DNA from: Candidatus Latescibacterota bacterium
Lineage (GTDB): Bacteria; Latescibacterota; UBA2968; UBA8231
Reading direction: 5' to 3'
DNA length: 5,587 nt
Assembly: GCA_003529325.1 (NCBI GenBank)
Contig: DPVW01000124.1
Coordinates: 1-5,587, forward strand
Each line of letters begins with the position of its first letter. The stretch's first letter is position 1. The notes below the pieces were generated by a model that was not told the DNA's origin, made no database searches, and was given only the letters and a program-made list of their open reading frames with translations. This document shows positions 5,582-5,587 of the stretch, piece by piece. The translations under genes and the position numbers were made by a program.

Positions 5582-5587
5582 ACGCGG

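Overview
The window is GC-rich bacterial DNA and densely coding, with six recognisable protein-coding genes and one probable gene remnant. All six genes have intact reading frames, although the iron-dependent alcohol dehydrogenase begins only 6 bases inside the right edge. I see no tRNA, rRNA, CRISPR array, transposase or phage gene. The gene content is three phytanoyl-CoA dioxygenase-like (PhyH) oxygenases, a ThuA-like protein, a short NAD-dependent epimerase/dehydrogenase and an iron-dependent alcohol dehydrogenase, beside a possible DUF5916 tail. That mix recalls the oxygenase-rich genomes of Latescibacterota, Poribacteria, Planctomycetota and similar marine or soil lineages. This assignment is an impression from gene content and has low confidence.

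Layout from left to right. Positions 1-267 hold no intact gene. They contain a perfect 20-bp palindrome (81-100) and, directly beside it, a plus-strand stretch that reads like the C-terminal end of a DUF5916-type outer-membrane protein, probably a relic. Next comes a minus-strand group transcribed right to left: a PhyH oxygenase starting at 2733, an NAD-dependent epimerase/dehydratase starting at 1868, and a second PhyH oxygenase starting at 1110. The last two are 5 bases apart. An 82-bp gap with a 10-bp direct repeat separates the first oxygenase from the epimerase. Diverging from this group is a plus-strand pair: a third PhyH oxygenase (2759-3715) and a ThuA-like protein (3712-4344) that overlap by 4 bases. 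An iron-dependent alcohol dehydrogenase on the minus strand (4337-5581) converges on this pair and overlaps it by 8 bases.

How the genes may work together (inference): two operons fire outward from a spacer of only 25 bp between 2733 and 2759, so they are probably co-regulated. Three different Fe(II)/2-oxoglutarate oxygenases with two NAD(P)-linked oxidoreductases and a ThuA-like protein would suit stepwise oxidation of a small molecule, possibly a sugar or polyol derivative. The substrate cannot be read from the sequence. The most notable point is that the oxygenase at 268-1110 has His-Gly-Gly where the iron-binding His-x-Asp motif is expected, while its two neighbours keep His-x-Asp. His-x-Gly is the arrangement found in Fe/2-oxoglutarate radical halogenases.
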